The position numbers and the translations under genes are program-made. From an uncultured Parabacteroides sp. (GTDB lineage: Bacteria; Bacteroidota; Bacteroidia; Bacteroidales; Tannerellaceae), in the NCBI GenBank assembly GCA_944326775.1, contig CALVFH010000004.1, positions 1-51,885 of the forward strand: 51,885 nucleotides of DNA. The letters run 5' to 3'. Positions 27,325 through 35,174 of the stretch are shown here, piece after piece; position 1 is the first letter of the stretch, and every line of letters begins with the position of its first letter. The notes beneath the pieces are model-generated. The model searched no databases and had not been told where the DNA came from. It worked only from the letters and a program-made list of their open reading frames with translations.

Positions 27325-27565
27325 GGTTTTTTTACCCTGCGGTCCCGTGCGGATAAAAAAAAGGCCGGAAATTTATCCAGCGGTCCCCGCGGGATAAAAA
27401 AACGGCCAAAAATTTACCCTGCGGTCCCGTACGGGTAAAAAAAGAGCCGGAAATTTATCCTGCGGTCCCCGCAGGGTAAAAAAACAAGGAAAAATTTATC
27501 TCGCGGTCCCGTGTGGATAAAAAAACAGGGAAAAACATACCCAAACGGTACCAAATGGGCAAAAT
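27325..27565. repeat. Tandem array C: five 41-bp units plus one degenerate
   Basis: The word GCGGTCCC starts at 27339, 27380, 27421, 27462 and 27503, exactly 41 bases apart, with a degraded sixth core (ACGGTACC) at 27545. Each unit has an A/T-rich block, then arms such as TTTACCC and GGGTAAA around the GGTCCC centre, giving a dyad. Arm sequences differ between units (ACCCTGC, ATCCAGC, ATCCTGC, ATCTCGC on the left), in several cases with matching change on the right. Each unit ends in a run of A on the plus strand, so it reads as hairpin plus U-run on the minus strand. It lies between hisB and the AraC-type gene. Confidence 0.95.
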
Positions 27566-27602
27566 TTTCCGGAAATCTTTTTTCAGCGAGAAGGGAATAC
27601 GC

Positions 27603-27610
27603 TAACTTTG
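27603..27610 (+). promoter_or_regulatory. Promoter -7 box for the AraC-type gene
   Basis: TAACTTTG matches TAnnTTTG and lies 23 bases before the ATG at 27634. A T-rich stretch at 27578-27583 is at the expected -33 distance. Confidence 0.65.
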
Positions 27611-27633
27611 CGGAAGAACAAATCCGAGAAAAG

Positions 27634-28110
27634 ATGAAAGAGATAAAAATCAAGCAATACACGGTGGACGACATCTACGTCTCCGTGTTGACGGCGCGGT
27701 TGGTTCGCCACGCCGACGGCTGGAGCAAGTTCGAGAAGGTGGAGAAGTTTTTCCCGCCTACGGAATCGCTTCTGCTGAACTTGCTGGGGCAAAGCCTGAT
27801 GGCCGATTCGCGTTTCACGGCCACGGAGTTTGCCGAGGCAATCGGGGCAGACCAGAAAGCGGTGTCGATGATGGTCCGCTGGCTGACGGGGCTGACGCTC
27901 CACGATTTCCTGCTCGAATACCGGAAGCGGCAAGTCGTCGAATACCTGACCTGCACCGACCTGACGGTGGGGGAGATTGCCGAGCGCACGGGCTTCGGGT
28001 CGCAGCCTTCGCTGACGCGCTATTTCCGGAAAGAGACGGGCAGCCTCCCGCGCCGCTACCGCCTGCTGCACCGACCGAAGAATTTCGCCGAGCTTTATCG
28101 CTGGGAATGA
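27634..28110 (+). CDS. Small AraC-family DNA-binding protein
   Basis: This 158-residue protein has a C-terminal AraC-type pair of helix-turn-helix motifs (about 55-150), with LTVGEIAERTGFGSQPSLTRYFRKETG as the second, best conserved part (quoted positions about 110-136). There is no sensor or receiver domain, only about 50 residues before the first HTH. The start at 27634 is chosen because the longer frame from 27511 would begin inside the tandem array and before the promoter. The regulated genes are not known; it is followed by a lipoprotein gene with its own promoter. Confidence 0.8.
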   Translation: MKEIKIKQYTVDDIYVSVLTARLVRHADGWSKFEKVEKFFPPTESLLLNLLGQSLMADSRFTATEFAEAIGADQKAVSMMVRWLTGLTLHDFLLEYRKRQVVEYLTCTDLTVGEIAERTGFGSQPSLTRYFRKETGSLPRRYRLLHRPKNFAELYRWE

Positions 28111-28154
28111 CCGCCGCGAGGGGCAACGCGCTGTGCGGTTCCGGCGGATTTCCG

Positions 28155-28162
28155 TATCTTTG
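28155..28162 (+). promoter_or_regulatory. Promoter -7 box for the small lipoprotein gene
   Basis: TATCTTTG, an exact TAnnTTTG match, 33 bases before the ATG at 28196. The -33 element is weak (TGTG at 28132-28135 with 19-base spacing). Confidence 0.6.
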
Positions 28163-28195
28163 TCCCGCAATATTTCAACAAAATAAAACATACTG

Positions 28196-28585
28196 ATGAA
28201 AAGAATGATGATGGCGGCCGCGCTGGCGCTCTCGGCGCTGACGGCTTGCGACAAGATGACGACAGACTTTGAAGGGAAATGGCAGCTGAAAACCATCGAG
28301 GCGGACGGCGTGCAGACGGAAGTCGATACCGTCTGGTTTAATTTTCAGACGTCGTTGTTCATGTACCAGCTCTACGAACCGCGCAACGACGCGTATCGCT
28401 ACGCTTACGGGCTGAATTACTTCAACGACGAGGGGACGGAGGTGCGTCTCGAGCTGAACGACGACAAGCTGTTGCCGCAAACAGACTGGACGTCGCGCAT
28501 CCGGACGTTCGCCATCGAGGAAGTGAGCCGCAAAAGGTTGGTGCTGAAAAGCGAGGGGAAGACGTATTATTTCAACAAGTTCTGA
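28196..28585 (+). CDS. Small lipoprotein, lipocalin-like
   Basis: This 129-residue protein starts with a signal peptide ending in LTAC (Cys18), so it is probably a lipoprotein. The rest is predicted to be mostly beta strand, beginning with FEGKWQLKTIEADG, a pattern seen in lipocalin-like domains of Bacteroidales. There is no catalytic motif. Its stop is 10 bases from the convergent DUF4250 gene. Confidence 0.65.
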   Translation: MKRMMMAAALALSALTACDKMTTDFEGKWQLKTIEADGVQTEVDTVWFNFQTSLFMYQLYEPRNDAYRYAYGLNYFNDEGTEVRLELNDDKLLPQTDWTSRIRTFAIEEVSRKRLVLKSEGKTYYFNKF

Positions 28586-28595
28586 CGAAAGAGAA

Positions 28596-28772
28596 TCACC
28601 AGAACTTGTTTTGGGCCGGGTTATATTCGAATCCGGCTTTTTGCATTTCTTGGGTAAGTGCTTTCTTATCGATGCCGAGGTCGCTGCACAAGGCGTCGAG
28701 CGAGGGGTAGAAATCGCGCAGCTTCATGTTGAGGAAGCTGAAAAGCATCACCGGGTCTTTAGGTAAGTCCAT
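28596..28772 (-). CDS. DUF4250 domain-containing protein
   Basis: This 58-residue protein (MDLPKDPVMLFSFLNMKLRD at its start) matches DUF4250, a small domain with a winged-helix-like SLDALCSDLGIDKKAL segment. The ATG at 28772 gives the usual start; an ATG at 28793 (adding seven residues) is possible. A longer start at 28820 falls inside the pgk terminator and is rejected. Function is unknown. Confidence 0.8.
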   Translation of the reverse strand: MDLPKDPVMLFSFLNMKLRDFYPSLDALCSDLGIDKKALTQEMQKAGFEYNPAQNKFW

Positions 28773-28795
28773 CTTGAAAAAAATTAGTTCCATAA

Positions 28796-28834
28796 AAAGA
28801 ATGCGAGCTATGAATTTCACAACTCATAACTCGC
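28796..28834 (-). terminator. Terminator of pgk
   Basis: Inverted repeat GCGAGCTATGA (28803-28813) and TCATAACTCGC (28824-28834), with one wobble. On the minus strand it is followed by ATTCTTTTT. It lies 20 bases after the pgk stop and shares its core word with three other intergenic hairpins. Confidence 0.75.
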
Positions 28835-28854
28835 CAGATTGTTTTAGATAATAT

Positions 28855-30111
28855 TTATTTCTCACCGGTTATGGCAGCAACGCCGGGCAACACTTTGCCC
28901 TCGATAGCTTCAAGCAACGCGCCACCGCCAGTGGAGATATAAGATACTTTGTCTGCCATGCCAAACTTGTTGATGCAGGCAACCGAGTCGCCGCCACCAA
29001 TCAAAGAGAAAGCACCGTTGGCCGTAGCTTCAGCGATGGCTTCGGCAATGGCTTTGGAGCCGCCCGTGAAGTTGTCGAACTCGAATACACCTGCCGGACC
29101 GTTCCAAAGGATGGTTTTAGCGCCTTTGATGGCTTCGGCAAATGCCTTACGGCTTTCAGGACCAGCGTCGAGGCCTTCCCAGCCTTCCGGAATGTTGTTC
29201 GACGGGCAAACCTGTGTGTGGGCGTCGTTGGCGAAGGCATCTGCGGCAATGCAGTCTGTACCCAATACCAAGTTTACGCCTTTAGCCTTGGCTTTGGCAA
29301 TAATGTCGAGCGCAAGGTCGAGTTTGTCGTCTTCGCAGATGGAATTACCAATCTTTCCGCCCTGAGCTTTGGCAAACGTGAATGTCATACCGCCGCAGAG
29401 GATGAGGTTATCTACTTTATCCATCAGGTTTTCGATGATACCGATCTTGGTAGAAACCTTCGAACCGCCCATGATGGCCGTAAACGGACGTTTGATGTCT
29501 TTCAAGACATTGTCAACGGCTTTTACTTCTTTTTCCATCAGGTAGCCGAGCATCTTGTGGTCGGCATCGAAGTAATCGGCGATGACGGCGGTAGAAGCAT
29601 GCTTGCGGTGAGCTGTACCGAAGGCGTCGTTCACGTAGCAGTCGGCGTAAGAAGCCAAAGTCTTGGCAAACGCTTTCTGGCGTTCCTTCATTTCTTTCTT
29701 GGCAGCCTCGTAGTTCGGGTCTTCTTTCTCGATACCTACGGGTTTGCCTTCTTCTTCCGGATAGAAGCGCAGGTTTTCGAGCATCAGCACTTCTCCGGGT
29801 TTCAGAGCGGCAGCTTCATCGGCAGCTTTGGCGCAATCCGGAGCGAACTTGACGGGAACGCCCAGTTTTTCAGAAACTGCATCAACGATTTGGCTCAAAG
29901 AGAACTTCGGATTGACTTTTCCTTTGGGTTTGCCCATGTGTGACATGATAATCAGGCTGCCACCATCGGCAAGGATCTTTTTCAAGGTCGGAAGGGCGCC
30001 ACGGATACGAGTATCGTCGGTGATTTTACCTTCTTCATTCAAAGGAACATTGAAGTCCACGCGGACAATTGCCTTTTTACCGGCAAAGTTGAATTTGTCA
30101 ATTGTTTGCAT
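28855..30111 (-). CDS. pgk: Phosphoglycerate kinase
   Basis: This 418-residue glycolytic enzyme transfers phosphate from 1,3-bisphosphoglycerate to ADP. It has RVDFNVPL near the N-terminus (21-28), SHMGKPKG, the conserved [11 protein letters not shown] segment, and the C-terminal nucleotide-site motifs TGGGALLE and IGGGDSVA. Length is standard. It appears monocistronic, with its own promoter and terminator. Confidence 0.98.
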   Translation of the reverse strand: MQTIDKFNFAGKKAIVRVDFNVPLNEEGKITDDTRIRGALPTLKKILADGGSLIIMSHMGKPKGKVNPKFSLSQIVDAVSEKLGVPVKFAPDCAKAADEAAALKPGEVLMLENLRFYPEEEGKPVGIEKEDPNYEAAKKEMKERQKAFAKTLASYADCYVNDAFGTAHRKHASTAVIADYFDADHKMLGYLMEKEVKAVDNVLKDIKRPFTAIMGGSKVSTKIGIIENLMDKVDNLILCGGMTFTFAKAQGGKIGNSICEDDKLDLALDIIAKAKAKGVNLVLGTDCIAADAFANDAHTQVCPSNNIPEGWEGLDAGPESRKAFAEAIKGAKTILWNGPAGVFEFDNFTGGSKAIAEAIAEATANGAFSLIGGGDSVACINKFGMADKVSYISTGGGALLEAIEGKVLPGVAAITGEK

Positions 30112-30153
30112 AACGATTTTATTTAAAGTCTGAATATATTTTATTCACGCTTG

Positions 30154-30161
30154 CAAACTTA
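30154..30161 (-). promoter_or_regulatory. Promoter -7 box for pgk
   Basis: The minus strand reads TAAGTTTG, matching TAnnTTTG, 42 bases before the pgk ATG. No clear -33 element. Confidence 0.5.
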
Positions 30162-30197
30162 CAGAAAAAATTTTATTTCTCGTCGGTTTTCCCGGAA

Positions 30198-30659
30198 TTA
30201 TTCTGTCAGTTTGAAGCGAAGTCGGAGCCGTCCGTTTTGGTAATCGTAAGTAAGTATCTTGAAATGCCCTATTTCGGAAGTGTTGCCGACGTGTGCCCCG
30301 ATGCAGGCACAGGCATCATAGTCGCCAATGCGTACAATCCGCAGGGTTTGGCTGGCGTTTTCAGGCAATTTGCTTAAATCGACGAGGGCGGCAGCCTCTT
30401 CGCGGGGCATGAAGTCGATGGTGACGGGCAGATGACGGTCGATAACGTCGTTGACCTGCTGCTCGATTTCCCGGATGCGTTCGGGAGAGGGTTCTTCGGC
30501 CAGTTCATAGTCGCATTTGCTCTTTTTCCGCTCGATATGGGCATTTTTCGACCGGGGGCATCCGAACATACGGACCATGGTCTGGTTGAGAATATGTTCT
30601 GCGGTGTGCATAGGCGGATATTCCGTCTTGTTGTGTTCGTTCAGTTTGATTTCTTCCAT
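30198..30659 (-). CDS. alaX: AlaX-type tRNA editing domain protein (alanyl-tRNA hydrolase)
   Basis: This 153-residue stand-alone editing domain has the zinc motif HTAEH (18-22) and the second half-site CIGAHV (Cys119, His123), as in the editing domain of AlaRS and ThrRS. Such proteins hydrolyse mischarged Ser-tRNA(Ala) or Gly-tRNA(Ala) in trans. The size fits the short AlaX class. The substrate cannot be fixed from sequence alone. Confidence 0.85.
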   Translation of the reverse strand: MEEIKLNEHNKTEYPPMHTAEHILNQTMVRMFGCPRSKNAHIERKKSKCDYELAEEPSPERIREIEQQVNDVIDRHLPVTIDFMPREEAAALVDLSKLPENASQTLRIVRIGDYDACACIGAHVGNTSEIGHFKILTYDYQNGRLRLRFKLTE

Positions 30660-30719
30660 AGTTTATTTAAATATGAATGGAGCAGGAGTGTTTCTGAGGA
30701 AAGAGAGGTTGTTTGAAAT

Positions 30720-30772
30720 AAAAAAAGTTATGAGTTACGGATTTGAAACCTCCAAACCCCATAACTCATAAC
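30720..30772 (-). terminator. Terminator of the second glutamate dehydrogenase gene
   Basis: GTTATGAGTTACGG (30727-30740) pairs with CCATAACTCATAAC (30759-30772) at 13 of 14 positions, loop 18 bases. On the minus strand it is followed by TTTTTTTATTTC, a good U-tract, 14 bases after the gene stop. Confidence 0.85.
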
Positions 30773-30785
30773 CAGAAAATACCTG

Positions 30786-32120
30786 TTAAAGGATGCCTTG
30801 AGCCATCATAGCCTTGGCTACTTTCATGAAGCCGGCCACGTTGGCGCCTTTGACGTAGTTTACATAGCCATCTTCCTGTTTGCCGTATTTCACGCACTGT
30901 TCGTGGATGTTTGCCATGATGTCTTTCAATTTCTGATCGACTTCTTCGGCGCTCCAGCTCAGTTTCTGTGCGTTCTGCGTCATTTCCAGACCGGATACGG
31001 ATACACCGCCGGCGTTGGCTGCTTTACCCGGAGCATAGAGGATCTTCGCCTTCAGGAATTCTTCGATAGCTTCCGGAGTAGAAGGCATATTCGCCCCTTC
31101 GGAAACGGCGAAACAGCCGTTGGCCAGCAAAGTACGGGCGTCGTCTCCGTTTAATTCGTTTTGTGTTGCGCTCGGCATGGCGATGTCGCATTTTTCACCC
31201 CAGGGACGGGCTCCCGGAACATATTTTACGTTGTATTGTTCAGCATATTCGCGGATACGGCCACGATAGAGGTTCTTCAACTCCATGATGTAGTCGAGTT
31301 TTTCGCGGTCGATGCCATCCGGGTCGTAGATGTAACCGTCGGAGTCGGACATGGTCACAACTTTTGCACCAAGCTGGATCAGCTTTTCTACGGTATATTG
31401 TGCTACGTTACCGGAACCGGAAACCGTAACGACTTTCCCTTTGATGTCAATGCCGCGAGTCTGCAACATTTGGAGCAGGAAGTAAACATTGCCATATCCT
31501 GTAGCTTCCGGACGGATGAGCGAACCTCCGAACTCAATGCCTTTGCCGGTGAAAGTACCCGTGTTTTCGCGAGCCAATTTCTTGTACATTCCATACATGA
31601 AGCCTACTTCGCGGCCGCCTACGCCGATATCGCCTGCAGGAACATCGGTGTCCGGGCCAATGTGGCGCCATAATTCCATTACGAAAGCCTGGCAGAAACG
31701 CATGACTTCAGCATTTGATTTTCCGCGCGGATTGAAATCGGAACCTCCTTTGCCGCCACCCATAGGCAGAGTCGTCAATGAGTTCTTGAAGGTCTGCTCG
31801 AATGCCAGGAATTTCAAAATAGACTGGTTTACAGAGGCGTGAAAACGGATACCTCCTTTGTACGGACCGATAGCATTGTTGTGCTGGATGCGGTAACCCA
31901 TATTGGTTTGGATTTGGCCTTTATCGTCAACCCACGTTACGCGGAAAGAAAAAATTCGGTCGGGGATACAAAGACGCTCGATCAGGTTAGCTTTTTCGAA
32001 TTCGGGATGTTCGTTATATACATCTTCGATTGTGCTTAACACTTCCGATACAGCCTGGTGATATTCCGGCTCATTCGGGAATCTTCTTTTCAGATTGTCT
32101 AAAACTTCAGTAGCCTTCAT
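30786..32120 (-). CDS. gdhA: Glutamate dehydrogenase, predicted NADP-dependent
   Basis: This 444-residue enzyme is colinear, without gaps, with the paralogue at 12038-13372. The catalytic Lys is in PMGGGKGGSDF (121-129). The dinucleotide-binding part reads VSGSGNVAQ and VTMSDSDGYIYD: Ser236 and Ser260 replace the Phe and Pro of the other copy. In the clostridial enzyme serine at these two positions favours NADP, so a biosynthetic, ammonia-assimilating role is inferred. It has a strong promoter and a strong terminator and seems monocistronic. Confidence 0.95.
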   Translation of the reverse strand: MKATEVLDNLKRRFPNEPEYHQAVSEVLSTIEDVYNEHPEFEKANLIERLCIPDRIFSFRVTWVDDKGQIQTNMGYRIQHNNAIGPYKGGIRFHASVNQSILKFLAFEQTFKNSLTTLPMGGGKGGSDFNPRGKSNAEVMRFCQAFVMELWRHIGPDTDVPAGDIGVGGREVGFMYGMYKKLARENTGTFTGKGIEFGGSLIRPEATGYGNVYFLLQMLQTRGIDIKGKVVTVSGSGNVAQYTVEKLIQLGAKVVTMSDSDGYIYDPDGIDREKLDYIMELKNLYRGRIREYAEQYNVKYVPGARPWGEKCDIAMPSATQNELNGDDARTLLANGCFAVSEGANMPSTPEAIEEFLKAKILYAPGKAANAGGVSVSGLEMTQNAQKLSWSAEEVDQKLKDIMANIHEQCVKYGKQEDGYVNYVKGANVAGFMKVAKAMMAQGIL

Positions 32121-32172
32121 TTTTTTAGCTTTTTACTTTATTATTCTAATACCATTTCATTAATCAATGTGG

Positions 32173-32203
32173 CAAAGGTACGTTAATTTTCGATACAGAC
32201 AAA
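32173..32203 (-). promoter_or_regulatory. Promoter of the second glutamate dehydrogenase gene
   Basis: On the minus strand TTTG (32203-32200), a 19-base spacer, then TACCTTTG (32180-32173): a complete consensus promoter. The ATG at 32120 is 52 bases after the box. Confidence 0.85.
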
Positions 32204-32271
32204 AACTTTGATACGAAAAATGAAGAAAAAGTATCAATTAGTTATTTTATGGGTGATAAATTATCAAAGTG

Positions 32272-32457
32272 TTATTTCTGTGCACGGTGACGCATATTTT
32301 TATAGATAGGGACGAATACAATAATAGCTGAGGCTACGATCGCAAATACAATGTCGAATGTAATTTTTTCGGTATTTGAGAGAAGATAGTAACATAAAAG
32401 TCCCCAAAGAAGGGTAAGGCATACAGCCTGACTATTGGTAATTTTTCTACGTGCCAT
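32272..32457 (-). CDS. Small membrane protein, unknown function
   Basis: This is a 61-residue frame starting at the ATG at 32457 (MARRKITNSQAV). It has two hydrophobic segments (about 11-26 and 32-50) and a basic C-terminus (KNMRHRAQK). I do not recognise a family. It lies 17 bases after the DUF2007 gene on the same strand, so the two are probably co-transcribed. A longer start at 32547 would overlap the preceding gene by about 70 bases. Confidence 0.6.
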   Translation of the reverse strand: MARRKITNSQAVCLTLLWGLLCYYLLSNTEKITFDIVFAIVASAIIVFVPIYKNMRHRAQK

Positions 32458-32474
32458 GATAAAATGAGATGTTC

Positions 32475-32861
32475 TTAATTTGAGAAAAGTGAGGATATGA
32501 AATAGAGTATGAGTGCTACAATAATAGCAATTAGTGCAAAACAGCAAAGTATACGTACTTCGAATGGCTTTCTCTTCAGAAAGGGAAAGAAGATGTTGAG
32601 TATTTTGAGTCTTCGCGAGTATATTTTGCTGACATCTTCTGGGAGTTGGTAACCGCCTTCTTGCATGATTTCAAGAGCTCGGGGCAAGTCTTTTTCCATG
32701 ATTTCAAGTCTTGCTCCACCTACATCTGCATAACCAGCCATGATTTGCGTGGTTAATTCATTTCGAAGATAACATTCGATACCTTCTGAACGAAGAAGAG
32801 CCATCAGCGTTTGTGCATCTGCAGGAAAACTAAATTCAGCGATTTCGACGATTTTGTCCAT
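32475..32861 (-). CDS. DUF2007 domain-containing membrane protein
   Basis: This 128-residue protein has an N-terminal DUF2007 domain (about 3-70: FSFPADAQTLMALLRSEGIE, LRNELT, GYADVGGARLEIMEKDLPRA), a GlnB-like ferredoxin fold annotated as a putative signal-transducing protein. A C-terminal transmembrane helix (about 104-125) anchors it. No ligand is known. It is located between fabD and the glutamate dehydrogenase gene on the same strand as both. Confidence 0.8.
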   Translation of the reverse strand: MDKIVEIAEFSFPADAQTLMALLRSEGIECYLRNELTTQIMAGYADVGGARLEIMEKDLPRALEIMQEGGYQLPEDVSKIYSRRLKILNIFFPFLKRKPFEVRILCCFALIAIIVALILYFISSLFSN

Positions 32862-32935
32862 ATACTTTATTGATATGATTTCGTGTTCTATTGCAGGTTA
32901 GAAGATATAATTTACATGATCATTGTTGAATAAGT

Positions 32936-32978
32936 AGAAAAATAAGCCGACAAGAGGGGAAAAACCCGACGTGTCGGC
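32936..32978 (-). terminator. Terminator of fabD
   Basis: GCCGACA (32946-32952) and TGTCGGC (32972-32978) form a 7-bp stem with a 19-base loop; on the minus strand it is followed by TTATTTTT. It lies 18 bases after the fabD stop. Confidence 0.7.
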
Positions 32979-32996
32979 CTAATTATATAGGTGAAA

Positions 32997-33878
32997 TTAT
33001 TGTCTTCCTTCGACTGTAACGTCTTTACTGATTTTCTTTATCAGCCCTTGAAGAACGGCACCTGGACCAAGTTCGGTGAAATGAGTAGCACCGTCAGCAA
33101 TCATGTTTTGTATAGATTGAGTCCAACGGACTGGTGAGGTAAGTTGGGCAATCAGATTAGCCTTAATTGAGTCAGGGCAAGTTTCTGCTTTTGTTGTTAC
33201 ATTCTGATAAATCGGGCAGATGGGTTTGTTGAAAGCCGTTGTTTCAATTGCAGCAGCCAATTCTGCGCGAGCCGGTTCCATTAGCGGAGAGTGGAATGCA
33301 CCGCCTACTTTCAACTTCAGGGCGCGTTTAGCTCCAGCGGCTAACATTAATTCGCAAGCCTTGTCTATTCCAGGAACCGTGCCTGAGATAACTACTTGTC
33401 CCGGGCAATTGTAGTTTGCACAAACTACAATTTCGTCAGTAACTTGTGCGCAAAGTTCTTCTACTTTGCTATCGGGTAATGCTAATACGGCAGCCATTGT
33501 AGAAGGTTTCATTTCACACGCTTTTTGCATGGCCATTGCACGATGGGAAACTAATTTGAGTCCGTCTTCGAATGAAAGGGCTCCGGCTGCGACTAAAGCA
33601 GAAAATTCTCCCAAAGAGTGTCCGGCAACCATATCCGGCTTAAATTCGTCACCTAAAGTTTTAGCCAGGATGACAGAATGGAGAAAGACTGCAGGTTGAG
33701 TTACTTTGGTCTGTTTTAAGTCTTCGTCTGTACCGGCAAACATTAAATCGGTAATACGAAAACCCAAAATATCATTAGCTTTTTCAAACAACTCTTTAGC
33801 AAGCGGATTGCTTTCATACAAATCCTTTCCCATTCCTACGAATTGGGCTCCCTGACCGGGAAAAACATAAGCATTCAT
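32997..33878 (-). CDS. fabD: Malonyl-CoA:ACP transacylase
   Basis: This 293-residue enzyme loads malonyl groups onto acyl carrier protein for fatty acid synthesis. It has the nucleophile motif GHSLGEFSAL with Ser88, the FPGQGAQ loop (6-12), and the catalytic His196 in AFHSPLM. Length is standard for the family. It has its own promoter divergent from tatA and a terminator downstream. Confidence 0.97.
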   Translation of the reverse strand: MNAYVFPGQGAQFVGMGKDLYESNPLAKELFEKANDILGFRITDLMFAGTDEDLKQTKVTQPAVFLHSVILAKTLGDEFKPDMVAGHSLGEFSALVAAGALSFEDGLKLVSHRAMAMQKACEMKPSTMAAVLALPDSKVEELCAQVTDEIVVCANYNCPGQVVISGTVPGIDKACELMLAAGAKRALKLKVGGAFHSPLMEPARAELAAAIETTAFNKPICPIYQNVTTKAETCPDSIKANLIAQLTSPVRWTQSIQNMIADGATHFTELGPGAVLQGLIKKISKDVTVEGRQ

Positions 33879-33917
33879 CGTTTAATTTTTTTCTAATTTG
33901 AGTTTTTTAAGATGGGG

Positions 33918-33925
33918 CAAAGGTA
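33918..33925 (-). promoter_or_regulatory. Promoter -7 box for fabD
   Basis: The minus strand reads TACCTTTG, an exact TAnnTTTG, 39 bases before the fabD ATG; the -33 region is weak. Confidence 0.55.
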
Positions 33926-33965
33926 ATAATTTCCGAATAATTGAGCGATAATTCATTTCAAATTG

Positions 33966-33973
33966 TATCTTTG
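33966..33973 (+). promoter_or_regulatory. Promoter -7 box for tatA-tatC
   Basis: TATCTTTG matches TAnnTTTG, with TTG at 33941-33943 (22-base spacing, slightly long). The tatA ATG follows 36 bases later. Confidence 0.6.
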
Positions 33974-34009
33974 TCCCCGTTTAATCAAGATATATTAACT
34001 AATAAATAA

Positions 34010-34231
34010 ATGAATCATATCATGAACGAATTATTGTTTTTAGGAAATTTAGGTACTGGTGAGATTCTTATCATTGCTTTGGTTGTGTTGTTACTCTTTG
34101 GTGGAAAGAAGATTCCAGAATTGATGCGCGGCATTGGCAAAGGCGTGAAGAATTTCAAAGATGGAGTAAAAGGTATTGAAGATGATATAAAGATCGATGA
34201 TACCGATGCTTCAAATACAACTAAAAAGTAA
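34010..34231 (+). CDS. tatA: Twin-arginine translocase subunit TatA/TatE
   Basis: This 73-residue protein has one N-terminal membrane helix ([16 protein letters not shown], 16-31), the FGG hinge, then an amphipathic helix ([17 protein letters not shown]) and an acidic tail, as in TatA. TatA oligomers form the pore for folded proteins. An alternative ATG lies four codons in (34022). tatC follows after 13 bases and there is no tatB, so this is a minimal TatAC system. A Tat substrate, TldD, is encoded 3 kb downstream. Confidence 0.93.
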   Translation: MNHIMNELLFLGNLGTGEILIIALVVLLLFGGKKIPELMRGIGKGVKNFKDGVKGIEDDIKIDDTDASNTTKK

Positions 34232-34244
34232 AGAGGAAGGATGA

Positions 34245-35096
34245 ATGGAGCAACAAGATGAAATGTCCTTCTGGGATCATTTGGAAGAACTCCGTTGGAC
34301 TCTGTTCCGCTCTATCTTAGCACTCTTTATTTTTGCCATAGGCAGTTTTGCCTTCATGCGCGAACTGTTCGACAAGGTGATACTTGCGCCTTGCTCGTCA
34401 GATTTTATTTTCTATCGATGGTTATGCCACCTCAATGAGTGGTTACGCGATATCAGTCCGTACGTTGATGTGTTGCCCGATTTCTGCAACGATAATTTCC
34501 ATGTCGAGATATTTAATATCCGTTTGGCGTCGCAGTTTTTCACACACATGACGACTTCGTTCTGGCTGGCGCTGGTGTTGACATTCCCTTATTTAATGTG
34601 GGAAATCTGGAAATTCATCAGTCCGGCTTTATACGAAAATGAAAAGAAGAATGTCCGTTGGGTATTCGTCTTTGGGACGTTGATGTTTTTTGTTGGGTGT
34701 GCAGTCGGCTATTTCATCGTATTCCCGATGACGCTGCGTTTTTTGGCGACTTATCAGTTAAGTGCCAACATTATAGAACAGGTATCGTTGGATTCGTACA
34801 TGGATAACTTCTTGATGCTTATCTTCATTATGGGAGTTGTCTTTGAAATGCCGCTCGTTTCCTGGCTGATGTCGAAGATAGGTATATTGCATCGAGGCTT
34901 TTTCAAGGCTTACCGTAAGCATGCGGTTGTCGGTCTGCTTGTTTTGGCTGCGTTTATTACTCCAAGTAGCGATCCGTTTACGTTGGGAGTTGTCTTCCTT
35001 CCGTTGTATGGATTGTATGAATTGAGTGCATTCTTTGTTCGTCCTGAACCGACAGAAGAGGACGTGGATGAAGAGGATGAGGAAAAGGCAGAATAA
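34245..35096 (+). CDS. tatC: Twin-arginine translocase subunit TatC
   Basis: This 283-residue polytopic membrane protein has the conserved N-terminal SFWDHLEELRWTLFRS and the FxxFP region, with six predicted helices. TatC recognises twin-arginine signals and recruits TatA. The first periplasmic loop is long, with a Cys-containing stretch (about 45-85), compared with the E. coli protein. The C-terminal tail is strongly acidic (EEDVDEEDEEKAE). It forms an operon with tatA. Confidence 0.95.
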   Translation: MEQQDEMSFWDHLEELRWTLFRSILALFIFAIGSFAFMRELFDKVILAPCSSDFIFYRWLCHLNEWLRDISPYVDVLPDFCNDNFHVEIFNIRLASQFFTHMTTSFWLALVLTFPYLMWEIWKFISPALYENEKKNVRWVFVFGTLMFFVGCAVGYFIVFPMTLRFLATYQLSANIIEQVSLDSYMDNFLMLIFIMGVVFEMPLVSWLMSKIGILHRGFFKAYRKHAVVGLLVLAAFITPSSDPFTLGVVFLPLYGLYELSAFFVRPEPTEEDVDEEDEEKAE

Positions 35097-35115
35097 CTGT
35101 TTTTACGTATTAAAG

Positions 35116-35165
35116 ACCCGGATATAACATTTCTTCTTTTGTGGAGTGTATATCCGGGTTTGAAA
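35116..35165 (+). terminator. Hairpin after tatC
   Basis: Perfect 11-bp inverted repeat ACCCGGATATA (35116-35126) and TATATCCGGGT (35149-35159), loop 22 bases, 19 bases after the tatC stop. The T-tract is weak (TTGAAATAATT). Confidence 0.55.
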
Positions 35166-35174
35166 TAATTATTT

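Noticed and set aside
27511..27633. N-terminal extension of the AraC-type regulator
   Set aside because: It would start inside array C and before the TAACTTTG promoter box; composition is not domain-like.
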